Under the pieces are notes generated by a model that made no database searches, was not told the origin of the DNA, and saw only the letters and a list, made by a program, of their open reading frames with translations. From an uncultured Bacteroidales bacterium (GTDB lineage Bacteria > Bacteroidota > Bacteroidia > Bacteroidales > P3), in NCBI GenBank assembly GCA_947176325.1, contig CAMWQD010000083.1, positions 1-5,778 of the forward strand: a stretch of DNA of 5,778 nucleotides, given 5' to 3'. This document shows positions 4,774-5,778 of this stretch, one piece after another (position 1 is the stretch's first letter; each line of letters starts with the position of its first letter). A program made the position numbers and the translations under genes.

Positions 4774-5778
4774 ATGCGGAAGACGATGGCACATACACGG
4801 ATTTTTGCGGGCGCGGCCTTGCTTTTCCTCTTGCTTTTTGTGCAGGAGAGAGCGGGGGCGCAGCGCGTATACAAGTCGTCGCTTCCCTCTGCGGTGCAGG
4901 AAAGTTTCCGTCTGGCGCATCCCAATCTCTTTCCGTTGAAAATCGTGAAGTGGGATTGGACGAGCGTGGGCTATTGCGCCCGCTACAACTTTCCCTATAA
5001 CGAGGTTATGTCGTTGTTTCAGACCAACGGCGAGTGGGTGAGCACGCGCAGGGTGATTCCCGAGGCGACCCTGCCTCTGCGCGCACACGATTTCATCAGT
5101 TCCAAATATGCGTTCTATAACCTGCGCTCCTGCACCTACGAGGAAGACCGTTGGCAGGGTCGCCACTACTACGCCTTGTTTTCCATTCGCGGCATTCCGG
5201 GCTATATGACCGAAGTGTGCTTCGACATGCAGGGCAATGTGGTGAGCATAGACGGCACCGTCGACGAGGATTGGGACAATTTCGAGCCGCTCAACGAGGA
5301 GGAGGTTTTGCTTCTTCAGGCGCATCAAAGCCTGTCGGAAGAGGAGGTTTTGTCGTCCGTGCGGGGGTATGAGGAGAGTGATGAAAATGATGAAGAGGTG
5401 GAGGAAGATGAGGTTGCGGAACCCTCCATAGGTTTTTTTGCATGGCGTGAGGATTATGCCGCCATGAAGCAGAAAAAGAAGGAGGAACGCGAACAGAAGA
5501 CCTCCGCTTTCGAGGAAAAATGGCTTTCTTTCCTTGCGAAACTTAAAATCAAGATTCACACGGAAGAAGAGGAAAGCGCGGAGCAACAGCAAGAAGATTT
5601 CCAGAAAGAGAAAGACAGGCAGACGCATCGGCTTTACAGACCGCAAAGCCGCCGGGATTTCTCCTATGCGCAGGTAATGGCGCAGTCGAAGACCGCACAG
5701 ATGAGGCAGGCTTCGGAAGATGAGGAAGCTGTTGAAGAGCGTGTGAAACCTGTTGAGTTGGTTGCGGAAACCATAGAA
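4774..5778 (+). CDS. Secreted PepSY-like protein with charged C-terminal tail (partial, 3' end missing)
   Basis: An open frame of 335 codons with no stop before the window ends. The N-terminus has a signal peptide: basic start MRKTMAHTR, hydrophobic core FAGAALLFLLLFV, and a probable signal peptidase I cut after AGA (residue 29). Residues about 36-100 and 101-165 look like two tandem PepSY-like units: each begins with an LP followed by a helix and ends in a strand with a Gly turn (FQTNGEWV, CFDMQGNVV). The family is common in periplasmic and exported Bacteroidota proteins and lacks a firm function. After ~170 the protein becomes highly charged: an acidic run (198-216), a KKKEERE stretch (234-240), then mixed Glu/Lys/Gln/Arg, probably coiled or disordered. 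ATG 4774 gives the better signal peptide; ATG 4786 is an alternative. It lies 17 bp after nadC on the same strand, so co-transcription is likely. Domain assignment rests on pattern only. Confidence 0.7.
   Translation, partial: MRKTMAHTRIFAGAALLFLLLFVQERAGAQRVYKSSLPSAVQESFRLAHPNLFPLKIVKWDWTSVGYCARYNFPYNEVMSLFQTNGEWVSTRRVIPEATLPLRAHDFISSKYAFYNLRSCTYEEDRWQGRHYYALFSIRGIPGYMTEVCFDMQGNVVSIDGTVDEDWDNFEPLNEEEVLLLQAHQSLSEEEVLSSVRGYEESDENDEEVEEDEVAEPSIGFFAWREDYAAMKQKKKEEREQKTSAFEEKWLSFLAKLKIKIHTEEEESAEQQQEDFQKEKDRQTHRLYRPQSRRDFSYAQVMAQSKTAQMRQASEDEEAVEERVKPVELVAETIE

Noticed and set aside
4753..5646. 297-residue antisense frame opposite the PepSY-like gene
   Set aside because: It is composed of Leu/Phe-rich and His-rich segments that mirror the Glu/Lys codons of the sense strand. 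The + strand frame has a signal peptide, suitable spacing from nadC and family-like motifs.

Overview
The window looks like a chromosomal segment from a Bacteroidota species, most likely order Bacteroidales. Three things point that way. The promoter-like sequences fit the Bacteroidales TTTG / TAnnTTTG pattern rather than -35/-10 boxes. Most starts lack a Shine-Dalgarno sequence. The protein types are also characteristic: a ~730-residue RecQ with a C-terminal extension, a lipidated OmpH/Skp-like protein and a PepSY-like secreted protein. Coding regions are fairly GC-rich with G/C-biased third positions, which creates many long antisense shadow ORFs. The genus cannot be settled by eye.

Layout. 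Bases 1-56 are the 3' end of an unidentified + strand gene, whose stop codon directly abuts the stop codon of the convergent lptB gene (57-779, minus strand), the ATPase of the lipopolysaccharide export machine. A 164-bp region (780-943) separates lptB from the divergent recQ (944-3136, plus strand). It holds a good recQ promoter, a -7-like box for lptB, and a run of three small hairpins. After recQ comes a 145-bp AT-rich gap with two arrays of a degenerate 7-bp repeat (ARTAAAY) in opposite orientations; the second ends 4 bp before the next start codon. Then come an OmpH/Skp-like lipoprotein gene (3282-3890), nadC (3887-4756, overlapping the previous stop) and, 17 bp later, a secreted PepSY-like protein with a very charged tail (4774 to beyond the window end).

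How the genes fit together. lptB (outer-membrane LPS supply) and the OmpH/Skp-like protein (envelope chaperone family) are envelope biogenesis functions. recQ is DNA repair and nadC is de novo NAD synthesis. The ompH-like gene, nadC and probably the PepSY-like gene are close enough to be one transcript. This is mainly housekeeping content, and I see no defence system, mobile element, CRISPR array, tRNA or rRNA. The most interesting non-coding structures are the inverted heptamer arrays around 3146-3277 and the overlapping face-to-face lptB/recQ leader region.
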